The position numbers were made by a program, and so were the translations under genes. Positions 1 to 11,649 of a DNA stretch of 64,000 nt are shown piece after piece (position 1 is the stretch's first letter; every line of letters begins with the position of its first letter). Under the pieces are notes generated by a model. The model was given only the letters and a program-made list of their open reading frames with translations, did not search any database and had not been told where the DNA came from. The stretch is from Dermacentor variabilis (taxonomy: Eukaryota; Arthropoda; Arachnida; Ixodida; Ixodidae), in assembly GCF_050947875.1 (NCBI RefSeq), contig NC_134576.1:53320255-53384254 (forward strand), read 5' to 3'.

Positions 1-440
1 AGTCCTAATAAATTAAATATAAATTTTATGGTTTATTACGGACTATATTTGTGAAATAATGGAACCGGGTAATATAAAATGTGAGAGTAAGTTCTTTTTT
101 TGAATAGTCCTTTGTAACATGTTCGAAAAATAAAATACATCACGAAAAAAAATAAGGCAGTCTTCTATTCTCTCGGGGTGGTCGCAATGTCTTCAAATTG
201 CACACCAGTGTACATATAATCCTTCTAGCTGGAGCCATTTTGTGTTGGCAAAGTGTAAGTGTGCAGCTTAAACAAAGACGTTTTAGCTCCTCGCGGTATA
301 CGCATCCCAAGGACACGGGAAAGAAAATTTTGACCGAATAGAGGCAGGTACGCCTTTTGATACATAAGTTCAGGTGAAAGGTTATGTACAGCTGCTACAT
401 TTAAGGACGTTGGAGAAACGTTAAGCTGACACGACGCGCC
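1..440. other. AT-rich flank, no gene seen
   Basis: No open frame of note, no tandem or inverted repeat and no recognisable LTR. The gypsy remains that follow begin inside gag, so a 5' LTR would be expected here but none matching the 3' side is visible. Confidence 0.5.
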
Positions 441-455
441 TCTTCAGACAAGAAG

Positions 456-1259
456 TTGCGTCACTTGATGCGAGGATGGAAGCAGCAGCTGTCCGCTGGT
501 CTTGTGAGCAGCCCTCCGAAGACTCACCGAATTTTTCTGATAAGTGTGGAGAAGATGCTTCAGCAGCGGTCGTACTTTTACGAGTGGGGAGTGAACGCAA
601 TATCCACTTCCTATATTTGCACAGTGACCGGAAGCAACAATGACAACCTCCGAAAGCTCGTCCGCGCCATTGTGAGGGAAAGAATGCAGAACACTTCTGG
701 CGCGTCGCAACCTACGGTGAGCTGCATTGCCAATGTGGTATAAGGTGAAGTACACCAAGTGCTCCGGTCCAACTTTCCTCGTGATAACACTGCGCCTGCA
801 CGGACTGAACATCGCCGTGTGACCTACGCAGAAGCCCTGAGATTCCCTGCTTCGTCACCCCCGCTGTTCGTTCACGCCGCTCATCCGGTTTCAGTTTCAC
901 CAGCCCAAGCGGTACAATACATCGCAGAACGACGCACGCCTACAGCATTTCCGCCTGCCGCTCCTCATGTAGGTCTTCAGCCGGAGCAGCCAGTGCATTA
1001 CGCCGAGGATCGACGCATGACCCCTAGGAAGTCGGATGTTTGGCGCACACCGGACCGCCGTCCTCTGTCCTTCCACTGCGGTCAAGCAGATCATTTGTAC
1101 CGCCACTTCCCATACCGACGTCTCAGGCTGCGGGGCTTTTGTGCCTATTCGCGGCTAAACCGACTCGGCCAACTACCCCAGGATATTGAACATTATCAGG
1201 CTCAACAGCGCACGCCACCGCCTACCAGACGACAGTTACGCTCGCTGTCGCCAACGTGA
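456..1259 (+). pseudogene. gag: gypsy A gag remnant (C-terminal capsid/nucleocapsid part)
   Basis: Two frames carry the remnant. The first (456-743) matches the gag passage LMRG-K-Q-L followed by PPKT in element D. The second (759-1259) ends with a zinc-knuckle-like stretch, FHCGQADHLYR. In a CCHC knuckle the first and last cysteines bind zinc; here both are lost (Ser and Phe). Gag would package the element RNA, but this remnant is frameshifted and lacks its N-terminal half. The assignment rests on similarity to element D within the window. Confidence 0.7.
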
Positions 1260-1399
1260 TTTTCACCCTCGCCCCAGCGATATTCGAGCGCACGATCACC
1301 GAGTCCGCGCCGGGATGACTAACTACAGTGACCTCTGGAGGCAAGGCCGCTGGCAGTCTACGCGCTGAACACCTCCGGTCGACGGGAACAAGGACGGTC

Positions 1400-1785
1400 A
1401 CCGATCCGACGTCGACTGCAGGTCAACAGAATGACCGGCTTTCGCTCGACATACCGGCGGTGATTTACGGTTATGTGGTTAGCGCTTTAGTGGATACTGG
1501 TGCGGACGTTTCCATTAGAAGCGGGAAGCTTGCGATGTTTTAGAAGATAATAATTACTCCTTAGCAATGATCACCGATTCGTACGGCTGGTGGTCACGTC
1601 GTTACTCCGCTGGGAACCTGCACGACTAGAGTTCTGATTCGAGGATAGAGATTCGTGGCCAGCTGCCTTGTCCTACGCGAATGCTCCAATGACGTCATTA
1701 TCGGGGTTGACTTTCTGCAAAAATATGGCGCTCTTATTGACCTGCGAGGAGGTGTAGTCACCTTCTCAGCCGACTGAGCAATCGA
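1400..1785 (+). pseudogene. gypsy A retropepsin-like protease remnant
   Basis: An open stretch contains the aspartic-protease signature LVDTGADVS at about 1,490-1,515. Further along, in a shifted frame, comes the second conserved region with DVIIGVDFLQKYGALIDL (about 1,690-1,745). In a functional polyprotein this enzyme cleaves Gag-Pol. The active-site triplet DTG is preserved, but a stop at 1,543 and a frameshift separate it from the C-terminal part. Confidence 0.75.
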
Positions 1786-2115
1786 TGGTCACGACGACAA
1801 CCGACGTGACGACACCCTTCGTGTTTCCGCCGAAAGTGTTACGCTTCCTCCAGCCAGTGTCCTCGTCGAAGTTATGTGCGGTGGAATGCGCGAAGGTTAA
1901 ATTATAGCAGAAAGGAACTGATCACATCTACTGACGCAAGGTGTTTGTGCGGCTAGGAGTGTCCTCCAGCTTAACGATGACAGTTCTCAGTTGGTTGTCA
2001 CCAACTTCAGTAACGAGCATGGACACCTTTTCCACGGTACTTCGATTGCGTTTGCCGATGAAATAGAGAACGTGGCTGAATGTTTTGTCTCTGAAGCAGC
2101 GCGGATGGTTGACAA

Positions 2116-3070
2116 TTGACAGCCATCCCCACAGCCATTGAGGACCATCGATATAAACCAGAGCCATCGAAGTCACTGGGGACCATCGGCATTAATTCAG
2201 AGCCATCGCAAGACGACCAGGCAGCACTGCGCGAGCTCTTGCTTGAGTTCAGGGCATGCTTCGAATGTTCGTCTAAGGTTCGCCAGACTTCAATAGCAAG
2301 ACACAGGATCATCACATGTGACAACGCACTCCCGATACGCCAGCGGCCCTACCCCGCGTCAGCAAAAGAACGCCAAGTGATTCGCACGCAAGTAGAAAAG
2401 ATGCTTGAAGACGGCGTTATCGTACCTTCCAAGAGGTCATGGTCATCTCAGGTCGTTCTTGTCAAAACGAAAGGTGGAACACTACGCATCTGTGTCGACT
2501 ACCGGAAGCTCAACAATGTAACTCAAAAGGCCGTGCATCCACTGCAACGTATCGACGATTCATTAGATAGACTACGGCGCGCCCCGTATTTTTCGTCACT
2601 TGAATCGAAGAGCGGATACTGACAAATCGAGGTAGACGAAAGAGACCGCGAGAAAACTGCCTTTTTGACTCCCGACGGCCTCTATGAACTTCGAGTGTTT
2701 CCCTTTGGGCTCGTAGTCGGCTCCAGCTACGTTACAAAGAATGATGGATACTGTCCTCGCTGGACTAAAGTGGCAGACTTGTCTCGTGTATCTCGATGAC
2801 GTAGTAGTCTTTTCTCAAACATTTGAGCAACGCCTTCATCGCCTGCGGAATGTGCTAAAAGCGATCCGATCGGCTGATCTCACACTTAAATCAGAAAATT
2901 GCCACTTTGGCTATGAAAAACTCAAGTTTCTCGGACACATCGTAAGCGCTAGAGTCTTACCCGATTCCGACAAGTTTGCCGCGGTAACCGCTGGTCCTCC
3001 TCCTGCCGACAAGGACGCCATGCGGCTTTCCCTAGGTTTGTGTGTGTATTATCGCCGTTTCACATTTTGA
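2116..3070 (+). pseudogene. pol: gypsy A reverse transcriptase remnant
   Basis: The first open block (2,116-2,622) has the primer-grip side of gypsy RT: R-Q-R-P-Y-P, a conserved EKMLEDGVIVPS stretch, then RICVDYRKLNNVT. After a stop the second block (2,741-3,070) has the catalytic YLDD box in LVYLDDVVVFS at about 2,785, and the LKFLGHIVS thumb region. The catalytic aspartates are kept although the frame is broken by at least one stop and a shift around 2,622-2,740. The enzyme would copy element RNA into DNA; this copy cannot. Confidence 0.9.
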
Positions 3071-3566
3071 CGACGACGCTGACACCAATGTACATACTGA
3101 CGACAGTAAAATCCGTCTTGGCGCTGGACTCGTCCACCGCCAAGACGGCAATGAAAGAGTGATAGCTTATGCTAGCCGCTCGCTGTCCCGTGCCGAGGCG
3201 AACTGTTCTACCAGAGAAAAAGAGTGTCCCGCGGTTGCGTGGGCGATCAAATAGTTTCGCCAGTATATCTTAGGCCGTCCTTTCAAAATGGTGACTGACC
3301 ACCATGCCCTATGTTGGTTGGCAAACATACGTGATCCTTCAGGACGACTGGCAATGTCGAGCTTGCTGCTAGAGGAATTCGACGTCACTATCGTTTACAA
3401 GTCCAGCCGCAAACACGAAGACACTGACACATTGTCGCGTGCGCCCGTCGAATCTGTAAGTCAATTGTCAGAGGGCGATGACGGCTTCCTGGGCATCATT
3501 ACTACATTGCACTTGATAAGACGGCAGCGTAAGCACGCTAACCTTCGATCTATCGTCGACCACTAA
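3060..3566 (+). pseudogene. gypsy A RNase H and tether remnant
   Basis: An RNase H-like passage with VHTDDSKIRLGAGL (first catalytic Asp) and IAYASRSLSRAE is followed, after a stop at 3,254, by VTDHHALCWLANI and the connection region with VYKSSRKHEDTDTLSRAP. This is the usual gypsy layout after RT. RNase H removes the RNA strand of the hybrid. The frame breaks at 3,062 (directly after RT) and at 3,254. Confidence 0.85.
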
Positions 3567-3786
3567 AAGGGCCGTCCAACAGCCGCTCCACCCCATCTCT
3601 ATCGCGTACTAACGTCCTACTGTCTGCAAGACAACGTAATTTACAAGAAGAACGCCCTTTCAAGTGACCGAGCCTACCTCCTGGTGGTTCCGATAGTCTT
3701 GCGGGACGGCATTCTTTTTCGCTTGCCATGACGAGCCCAAATCTGGCGCCTTAGGCTCCTCACGAACGCTTGCCAGAGTACGCGAG

Positions 3787-4664
3787 ATGTATTACTGGCC
3801 CGGGCTTCCGGCAAGCCTCAAAGTGTACGTTAAAGGCTGCCGCGAATGTCAGCGGCGAAAGTCATCCCCCATGAAGGCCACTGGGTTATCGCAACCCATC
3901 GAACCACCTCATAAACCATTCAATCAAGTTGGCTTCGACATTCTTGGGTCTTTTTCTTTGTCAAGCGACGGCAACAAGTGCGTTATTGTCGCGACTCACT
4001 AACCCGTTATGCCGAGACAGAGGCATTCCCACAAGCCACGGCTTCTGAGGTAGCGCAGTTCTTTATGTACCACATTGCCTTGCGTCATGGTGCCCGTCCA
4101 CTGTAATCACAGACCGAGGGACCGCATTCACAGCACAGCTCATGGACGAAATTTTTCACTTGAGCAACACTAGGCATCGAAAGACTACTGCTTCTCATCC
4201 CCAGTCCAACGGACCTGCGGAACGACTAATAAGACCATCACGGACATGATCTGGATGCACATCGACGTCCAGCTCAAAACATGGGATCATATGTTGCCTT
4301 TCGTGACCTTCGTGTACCTTCGTGTACCGCTGTACAAGAAACAATGCGCTTTGCACCATTTAGTATCCTTTACGTCCGCGAAGTGCAGATGATGCTGGAC
4401 GCTATGCTGCCGTGTCAAGACGAAGCGCGCCTAACTACGGACGCCGAAGAATTTGCCAAGCGCGCTGCGGAAGCCAGCCAACTTTCATCGGCCAGCAGCA
4501 GCCCGCAGATGCACGACATTAACACATCCGTCACAGACAAGTATGCTACGACCCCGGCGACGAAGTGCGGGTGTGGACTCCTGTTTGATGCCTTGGCCTT
4601 AGTGAAAAGTTGCTCCGCTGCTATTCTGGCCGATGCGAAGTGCTGTGCCAAATTAGTGACGTGA
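3787..4664 (+). pseudogene. gypsy A integrase remnant
   Basis: The zinc-binding end shows YYWPGLPASLKVYVKGCREC, the second half of the HHCC motif. The catalytic core follows in broken frames: GFDILGSF carries the first catalytic Asp, then T-D-R-G-T-A-F-T-A-Q-L at about 4,110-4,140, then the N-G-P-A-E-R region near 4,210. The C-terminal barrel-like end (LLRCYSG) is partly duplicated downstream. Integrase would insert the cDNA. Stops occur at 4,002 and elsewhere. Confidence 0.85.
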
Positions 4665-4811
4665 ACTACGAAGCCGTTTCGGACAGTGTAGCTCAAACAT
4701 GGCGGCGACAACCGAGTCCTCACATCATTCAAATTAGTGACGTGAACTATGAAGCCGTTCCGGACAGTGTAGCTCAAACACGGCGCCGACAACCGAGTCC
4801 TGACATCATTC
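4650..4811 (+). repeat. 81-bp tandem duplication in the integrase C-terminus
   Basis: Two adjacent 81-bp copies (4,650-4,730 and 4,731-4,811), nearly identical, each starting AAATTAGTGACGTGAACTA. The unit is 27 codons, so the frame is kept. It repeats the ISDVNYEAV passage of the integrase C-terminal domain. Confidence 0.95.
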
Positions 4812-5214
4812 ACGTCATCCGCAGGAAGCCATATGTTACACGTTCGTGATTATTTTTTCTTCGTTCATTCATTTTTTATTATTTGCGCTCATATGTGCAG
4901 CTCATGTGGTTACCTATTTTCTTTAGACTCTGCACATTACGCTTCACCTCTGTTGTACTTGTGTCTTTCCTGTGGCGGTCACTGTGTGCTTTGCGCCAGC
5001 AGCTGCCTTGACCACGTTTTTGTTTCCTTTACACCGCTTTTTAACCATTGAGGCAATTCTCTTTTCGAGGAAGAGGAAAATTTTACTTGTAGTCGTGGGG
5101 ACAAGAGGAAGAAGTGTGCGTGCTATCCCCACCCACTCGATAGCCTGGTCCCGTCGCCGTTGTTTTTCAGAAGCCAGCTGGTCGCCATTAAACATTGTCA
5201 GTCCTTTCTTTTGA

Positions 5215-5720
5215 GGCGCGTAACAGTATCATGCATGATATTCAATGGTAACTGTGATGGAGAACCAAAGTCTGCAAGAGAAGACATTACTGACTCACCA
5301 TTCAAGCCATACAGGTGATTATAGAATGTTGGGTTTACTTGAATGACATTACGTTAGTTTTCATGGAGCTCTTTAGTTATTATTTGTCACAAATCTTCTC
5401 TTGTTATTGATAAAAGGTATTCGATTTGCGCCATGCAAAACCGACAAACACATCCATGATCAGAGTTGCAGGAGGAGCCACCTAAGAGATGCATTGACAA
5501 GTTGTCCCCACAGAAAGCTTGAACATTGCACTATCATTGCACACACTGCCTTTCCATGCAACATAACACTAACGCCGCTATCCTGCAAGGATTTTAACTA
5601 CGTAAGCATTGGTCTGAGTAGAACTTCCATGCCATGCATTTGTACATCTATACACTTTGCCATGACTGCGAGGTGGAGTATCTTCTGTTCATCTGTATGC
5701 AATGAAAAGTGGTGCAGCTT
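5215..5720. other. no supported gene
   Basis: Unique-looking, AT-rich sequence between gypsy A and the weak minus-strand open stretches. No domain, repeat or promoter could be recognised. Confidence 0.4.
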
Positions 5721-6203
5721 CTAATTAGAATTCCCAGGTATGTCAGTCATATGCTTCTTATCAATGCTGCCGTCACGACTGCTTCGTAACGCAACTGCTT
5801 CGGCAGCCTCGGGTTTCATAAACGATTGGGAGGTGCTCTTGGACTGCATAGAATTGCTAACACACTGTCCACAGGAATGTAGTAGAAACTCGGTCACGGT
5901 CAGTATATATGAACTTTTGGTCCCGGTAAAAGCGAATTTGTTTCGCATTCCAAACTTCTTTGTACTACAGCGAGTATCATCACAATGTCCTTCAAGCAAG
6001 TTACAGTTCAGCAAAATAGTAACGTATTCAGGCACACCAGCAAAAGATGAATTCAGCGCAGACCTATATGCTCTGGAAACTATTGCATGGTTCATCTACG
6101 TATAGCCTCAACTTCTTGGAACAATGTTTCACAGCTACAACTGAGCACCTTTCATGCTTCAGCAACACGAAAAAAACGTGTTACTAAATATTTGTTAATC
6201 GTA

Positions 6204-6593
6204 TCACAAAGTGTTCCAGTGTTGGGGCTCCGGTGTTTCGTGAAAGCTTTTATCACTTGAAGCAGTTTGTTCTGACCGCGAATGATGATCAGTGAGCTGG
6301 TCAGTAACACCCGTAGTGTCAGGGTTGTCTGTTACGTCCGTCTCTAAGTTTCGTAGTGATGGAGGCTGTGGAACTTCCTGGAAGCCTGTGCCAGGTGATG
6401 GAGTTAGTTCATGATGCGAATGATGAGCAGCCAGTAGGCCAGTGTCCCCTTCAACAGGATCTTCTGTAGTGTCTGCGTCATGAGCATCAGAATTATGGTC
6501 CTCATCTCTTCGAGTTTCGCCAGCAAAGCGCGAAATACACGCGATAGAGAAGTTTTCGGGGGCTCGACAAAATTGCCTATCCTTTTTCAGTCT
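6204..6593 (-). pseudogene. unassigned Met-less open frame, acidic and His/Thr-rich
   Basis: A 129-codon stretch without stops and without an ATG. Its composition looks protein-like: Asp, Glu, His and Thr rich, with SFHETPEPQHW near the end. Near its start the short run CISRFAGETRR loosely resembles the C-x2-H-F end of a THAP zinc finger, but the first zinc ligands are not seen. It could be an internal exon or a piece of a THAP-type (P-element-like) transposase. A further minus-strand open stretch (5,721-6,095) lies downstream in another frame. Function unknown. Confidence 0.3.
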
Positions 6594-6599
6594 TCAACG

Positions 6600-7330
6600 C
6601 CACGCGTAACTTCGAAATGGGACTCCGCGGTGTGGGCATTTACAATATGCTAGATCACGTGCATTAATTGAGTCTCGAAAACATGGTTCCGCTGACACCG
6701 AAATAAGTATAACGAGTCTAACTCATGGATACACGCTAAAATCGCACGTTTCTTGAGTATCTCGTCAGACAAGGCGCAAGATACACAACCCAACTAGCAC
6801 AGTGGAGGTAGCGGAGGACTTGAAGCGAGCAGTTGCCCAATTAACGAAGCCTGCACAAACCAGGCAAGTCTATTGATGAGCGTGAAGAGAACACACTTCT
6901 ACTAGTGCCGGCTTTGACAATGACGAGGAACAATAGAAGAAATATATAAAGATCACAAGTGCTATGGATGTATGTGAAGGTTTCCGTGCTTCATATTCTT
7001 GTGTATTTAGAGCAAATAAATTTGAATGTGAAGGGAGAAAGAAAGGTGACAAGATGAGTGGCTAATTTCAAACCGGTTTTATTTCATGACCCAATGGCAC
7101 ATTATATTGGCCGCTCATATCACTCGTGGCAAGAGCAAACAAAACAAGAACATTACAAGAAGCACTCGAAAGCACTTCAATGAACAGGTTCCACCCGTCC
7201 TAGAAAGTTACGTTCCTTGTCTGTTAAAAGTAAGGAGTGCGTACTCACGCAACTTAACGCATTTGGTAATGGCATCAGCCTCAACAATTTCGCACGTCAG
7301 TTGGTTGTGATTGCGTCTTATGATAACGCA
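6600..7330. other. no supported gene
   Basis: AT-rich DNA with only short random frames on both strands. No repeat structure was noticed. Confidence 0.4.
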
Positions 7331-7810
7331 TATTAAAAAAACTGGTTTGCATCCACAATTCCGGCAGTCTATGTCAAGGAATCGAATTCATAAAGTTTTC
7401 TTGTAATATTGTAACTATGCTCACGCAAGTATTCATTGATGCACCTTCCCGCCTGTTCAATGTGGACACTTTAGCACAAGGAAAACTTGTACAGAACAGC
7501 TCGAGTGCAATCAACAGGCATGTTGATATGTCTTTTTTTTTTCTTGCACTGGTTGCATTTCCTTCTTAGGGTTACTTAGTTTGCAAAGCCTGTCCAGGTT
7601 TTCAGGAGCAGAACAAATGACTGGAACGTCTGCTCTCCGTACAACTTTTTTCAAATGGAGGGAAACATTGGGAATATATGGCATCACACTTTTCCCTGCC
7701 AGCGGACGCTGCATCGCTTTCCTGCAGGTAGCGCTTCCGAGAACCTTTCAGCAAGGGTTCGGCCACTGACACCTGCACTGATATTAGACAGAATGCTTTG
7801 GACAACCGCT
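7330..7810 (-). mobile_element. Penelope-like element fragment (RT end to GIY-YIG)
   Basis: On the minus strand, VMPYIPNVSLHLKKVVR resembles the linker between RT and the GIY-YIG endonuclease in Penelope-like elements. It is followed in the next frame by AVLYKFSL and then EQAGRCINEYLREH, which matches the GIY-YIG core where G-Q-T-G-R-C is usual. The catalytic tyrosines are degraded and stops occur in each frame. The endonuclease nicks target DNA for element insertion. The fragment is truncated at both ends. Confidence 0.65.
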
Positions 7811-8109
7811 TGCTTTGCCCTTCAAAACTAGCGAAGCTAGCATAACGGCACGACTTCGTAAGGGCATTTTTAAAGTATGACTATCCAACATTTTCTGTGC
7901 TGTTTGCATTCATTGACGGTATCTGACGCTGATGCAGACGGCAGTCGACAGCCGTGACGTGCTGTGAAATTTTTCTTCTCGAGCACCACTTGTGCTTGCC
8001 CACGTCTACACAGAACAACAGAGATGCATTTTGGCGCGCATTTTGTCGTGCCGATTCTGCGAGAAGGTAGGATGGTAAACAGTAGCACGTAAACTGAGAA
8101 GTACGAAAC

Positions 8110-8495
8110 GTAGGGCTCGACGTTGACCGTCCTAATTCACCGGGCGAAAACGTGATCGATTGCACCTCCAGTCCTTGAAGTTGGTATGGTGTCTTGGAGT
8201 CGCAGCTCACGAAGCGCACACCGAACACCTCTTACATATACGTTGGCAGTCGACGGCTTTCGGCTTCCCTCAAATGGGCGTTGAAGTCCCCGGTGAATGC
8301 CAATGGCATCGTATTTACACTGACGACATCACAACCAAGGATCACGGCCTCGACTACGCATTCAGCGCCCGGGAGCACAAGGCATTTTCTTTCTTTAGGC
8401 ATAATCAAAATGCTTATGTAGAAAGGAGCCAGTGCAATGTCGAGGTCCCCGTACTTGATTTGCGCAAAACGTGAGTAACCAATGCCATCCATCAA
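8110..8495 (-). pseudogene. APE-type endonuclease fragment (Helentron or LINE origin)
   Basis: The minus-strand frame contains LAFTGDFNAHL, the GDFN box of exonuclease-endonuclease-phosphatase nucleases used by LINEs and by Helentron proteins. About 35 residues later, past a stop, comes a passage with FGVRFVSCDSKTP. The layout around F-G-V-R and C-D-S-K-T-P reminds me more of nuclease tails of Helentron/PIF1-like proteins than of LINEs, but this is memory-based. No RT or helicase lies beside it. Confidence 0.45.
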
Positions 8496-8837
8496 TCATT
8501 GTACACCTGGCTTCGAAATCTGGTGGTAAGGACAACATTGCGGTCCAATGAATAGATGAGCGACCATTTCGTTCTTGCGAATGGCTACGTCAGCGCACAT
8601 CACAGACTCGCTTTCTGTAGCACACTCGTTGGAAACCGTAAATAGGTTGATGTTCGGCACTTCACGTCTACGACAAGGTGATGACGCCTGCTTTCGGCCT
8701 TACGCAATCCACTTCAATTTCCGAATCATGGGCTTGTAGACTAACTATTGAAGGGCATGAATGAGACGTCCCCATTTCACGGAGTTTGTCGCAGCCTATC
8801 GAGTGTGTGTTCAATACAAGTGCTTAAGTTCAGGATA

Positions 8838-8977
8838 TTTAGCCGCACCATCTCATCCCGCAGTTTCATCCATGGCACCACTGCTATACTTAAATGTGAA
8901 CTGATCGTTTAGCCGCACCATCTCATCACGCAGTTTGATCGCTGGCACCACTGCTATACTGAAATGTGAACTCATCG
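8838..8977. repeat. 70-bp tandem duplication
   Basis: Two head-to-tail copies, 8,838-8,907 and 8,908-8,977, both beginning TTTAGCCGCACCATCTCATC, with about six to eight differences by hand alignment. Nothing coding is apparent. Confidence 0.95.
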
Positions 8978-8979
8978 TT

Positions 8980-9690
8980 TATTTTTGTTAGATAGAATCC
9001 TTAAACAGTGGTCGCATGCCATAATGTGACAAACGCAAGCAGCAAAGGCTGCCTCTTATCGTAGTCATACATAATCTGTACATACCTACCACACTGTTAT
9101 TTGTGTATGGTCATTGCATCGGCTTTTATGAAAGGAAGGTGGACCCTTTATAGAGTAGTGTTATTCCGCTTGTACAAAGTTACCATCTAATGGCGCTTGG
9201 CTATTGGCACCCAGCGGGATTGTATGGGAAACTGGTGAACCCTGGCTTGCTTTGTCTTCGTCTTTCGGACTAACCCACCGGCGCATGAGCAAACTCGAAC
9301 CATAGACGTTTTGGAACGCTGTTGTCGTTATCTTGCACGTAGCTTAGCAAGCCGACAATGCGGTTGACCAAGCCGCCAGAGACGTCTATGTCGACTTTTA
9401 TCATGTAGGATGTGGCAATGCTCAGTTTGAGTTCTCTGGGCACGGAACAGATAGGCGTGTCACTAAAGCACTGATTCCTTTATTGGAGAGAGCACAAAAG
9501 AGCAATGCTTTCCGACGACGCATTTTCTTTCTCTTGTGTTATGTTAGGTGAAGTGCCAAATGCGGAGAGGAGCAAGGTTGGTCACCCGCTTCCTGGCTGA
9601 GTCTGTTGGGACCCGGTTCTACACATTCCCAGCCTGTTCTTTCCTTTCTCTAATCCTTCTCTAACATTCTCCCTACCTTCTCCGTGGACT
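8980..9690. other. no supported gene
   Basis: No recognisable coding sequence or repeat on either strand. Confidence 0.4.
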
Positions 9691-9802
9691 GTTGGGCCTG
9701 AGCATGAAGGCAAGTGCGACACGGCAGCTCAAGCAGTGCTTTTCCGGAGAGTTGTGCCGAATTACAGCGTCAAGAGGGCACTGTTGCGTCCCCCAGGAGT
9801 AT

Positions 9803-10714
9803 TCAAAGGCATTGCGGCGTTTCCCTGGGCGCGTCAGGGGGCATTGCGGCTTTGCTCAAGCGAAGGGTCGTTGACGTCGCCTATCTTGTCTACCGCATCA
9901 CTGTCGTGATCTCTCACGTGCCCCCGACGCGGCGTTCAATGCAGCGGCGGACAATGCTGCTGCTGCAGCGGCGGCGGCGGCGGCGGCAGCATCGGCCTCG
10001 GTTGCAATAAAGCATAGCAAATATTATGCATGCATCGTGCGATGTTTATTAGAAAGAAAGAAAGGAAGAATATAGAAAGAAAGCAGAACGAAAGAAATAA
10101 TGAAATATGTGTTAGATAGAGCATTAGGGCCCCGCCGTTGCATTGAACGCCGTGTCGGGGGCATGTGAGAGATCACTACAGGAATGCGGGAGAAAAGATG
10201 CGCGACGTCAACTACCTTTCGCTTGAGCAAAGCCGAAATGCGCCCTGACGCGCGCAGGGAGACGCCGCAATGCAGCGGCCCCATCGCATGCAGCTTAATA
10301 AAAAATAAACTCATTTATCGTATGGCTTCTTTATTGGTTTACAAGGCTTTCGAGTTTATATACAGTCAGCGATCATGATGATGGTATACTCAACGCCTGT
10401 CATAGTTTTCGAAATAAGCGTGTGCTTCGTAATTTTATAATAATTTGCGTATATAACTAAAAACGGGCATCATGCTACACTCTTCTAACACGTTAAGGCG
10501 AAAGCCTTTAGCACACGGGGTAATGCATTTGGTTATTTTATCGGAGGGGTCAGACTTCTTGCAGGACAACGAGCAGCAGTGTGAAGGAACCCCATTGCGT
10601 TGTAGGTCGAATTTCTCAACAACGCATGCGGGGCACAAATGCTCTATCTAAAACATATTTCATTATTTCTTTCGTTCTGCTTTCTTTCCATCTTCTTCCT
10701 TTCTTTCTTTCTTC
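9803..10714. repeat. interleaved inverted repeats with GCG-rich and GAAA-rich spacers
   Basis: Arm A (about 9,803-9,956) recurs as its reverse complement at about 10,130-10,290, including a 20-base run around CTTTGCTCAAGCG. Arm B (10,051-10,124, GAAA-rich, ending GTGTTAGATAGAGCA) recurs inverted at 10,641-10,714. The arms interleave as A, B, A', B', so no single simple hairpin explains them. A CGG/CGGCAG microsatellite lies at about 9,960-9,990. Confidence 0.9.
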
Positions 10715-10789
10715 CCTTCTTTCTTTGTTTTTCGATTCGTTGTTTCTTTTGTGAATTTTTCCTTCCTTCTACTTTTCCATCAGCGTACT

Positions 10790-11240
10790 GGTTGGATGTC
10801 GGCGTTTACCACGCGTAAATCTTCCCAGAACTGCCTGCCCGTTGAGAGTGACCAGCCTGCAGACACGCCAAGTGAAAATAGCAATGGCGGCTCCCGCACT
10901 CCCACCAGCGTGAAAAAACATCTTGCTGCCTCAAGAATGTCTCGCCTACCGAGGAAGCACTTTAGTGTCATCGTCCGGCCTCGGCAATGCCTAAATGTTA
11001 AAAAATGTCGCTCAAATCAATGTCGCCGACTCTCTCGCGATGGCGGCCGGTTTCTCTTTCACGAATGCCGTAGGAAACATCCTCTACTGCAGCCCCATGC
11101 AGAACATTTCGGTGGTCAGCACCCCTTCGGAAAGCAATGCCAAAGCTCCTGTGGGGTTGAAGCCATTTTCTTCGACTGAGAAACTACGAGGTCAGCTCCT
11201 AACTCGCTCCACCCAGCAACATGTGTGTCACGTAGTAGTG
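10790..11240 (+). pseudogene. LINE ORF1 (gag-like) fragment
   Basis: Frame one has SRLPRKHFSVIVRPR and frame two (from 10,995) has QINVADSLAMAAGFSF and MQNISVVSTPSESNA. These resemble the N-terminal conserved block of the gag-like ORF1 protein of I-type LINEs, an RNA-binding protein. A frameshift joins the two at about 10,990. The fragment stops just before the LTR of gypsy B. Confidence 0.6.
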
Positions 11241-11274
11241 ATGGTGAAGAAGGCAGCAAAACTGTGATTTTAGA

Positions 11275-11647
11275 AACTAGTGTTTTATTGGGAGAACTGG
11301 TGCCCTCAAAAGCAGGCTACAATCAAAAGTACAACGATAGCGGCGAACACACTCGGCGATCGTTGAAAATCTGATCAGCGGGTCAAGCACGTCGGCTTTT
11401 ATACAGCAGTCGTCGAATGTTCCAGACTAATCGCTGGGACCCGCGTATCTTCCACAAAGTTCTACACCATTCACGTCACCTGATGAAATCAGATAACACA
11501 AGGTTCGGCGACAACAGAGAGCGGATAGAAGCATCGATAACATTGCAGAAACTTCAGATACATGCAGGCGCGTCCCGCGCTGTGCGATACCATTTGTTAG
11601 GCGGCGAAAGGTGGCCGCCCGATAAAGATAGCCAAGTGCACTTGTCA
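11275..11647 (-). repeat. 3' LTR of gypsy B
   Basis: Read on the minus strand, a purine tract AATAGGGGG precedes TGACAAGTGC, the likely LTR start. Inside are a TATA-like GTATAAAAGC (about 11,400) and a polyadenylation signal CCAATAAAAC (about 11,283-11,290), and the segment ends near ATCACA. Length is about 370 bp. The 5' partner is lost, so the exact ends are inferred. Confidence 0.65.
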
Positions 11648-11649
11648 AT

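Larger units (their letters stand above)
440..5214 (+). mobile_element. Ty3/gypsy LTR retrotransposon A, 5'-truncated and decayed
   Basis: The order gag, protease, RT, RNase H, integrase on one strand is the Ty3/gypsy order. The copy starts mid-gag and has no visible 5' LTR. Its frames are broken by many stops and shifts, so it is a dead copy. It is related to element D at 48.9-54.0 kb; similar gag, RT and integrase passages occur in both. The tail at about 4,840-5,214 has a GCCATTAAAC stretch near its end and looks like 3' UTR or LTR, but this cannot be confirmed without a partner LTR. Confidence 0.9.

Noticed and set aside
4415..4813. 132-codon minus-strand frame
   Set aside because: Antisense shadow of the gypsy A integrase and its tandem duplication.
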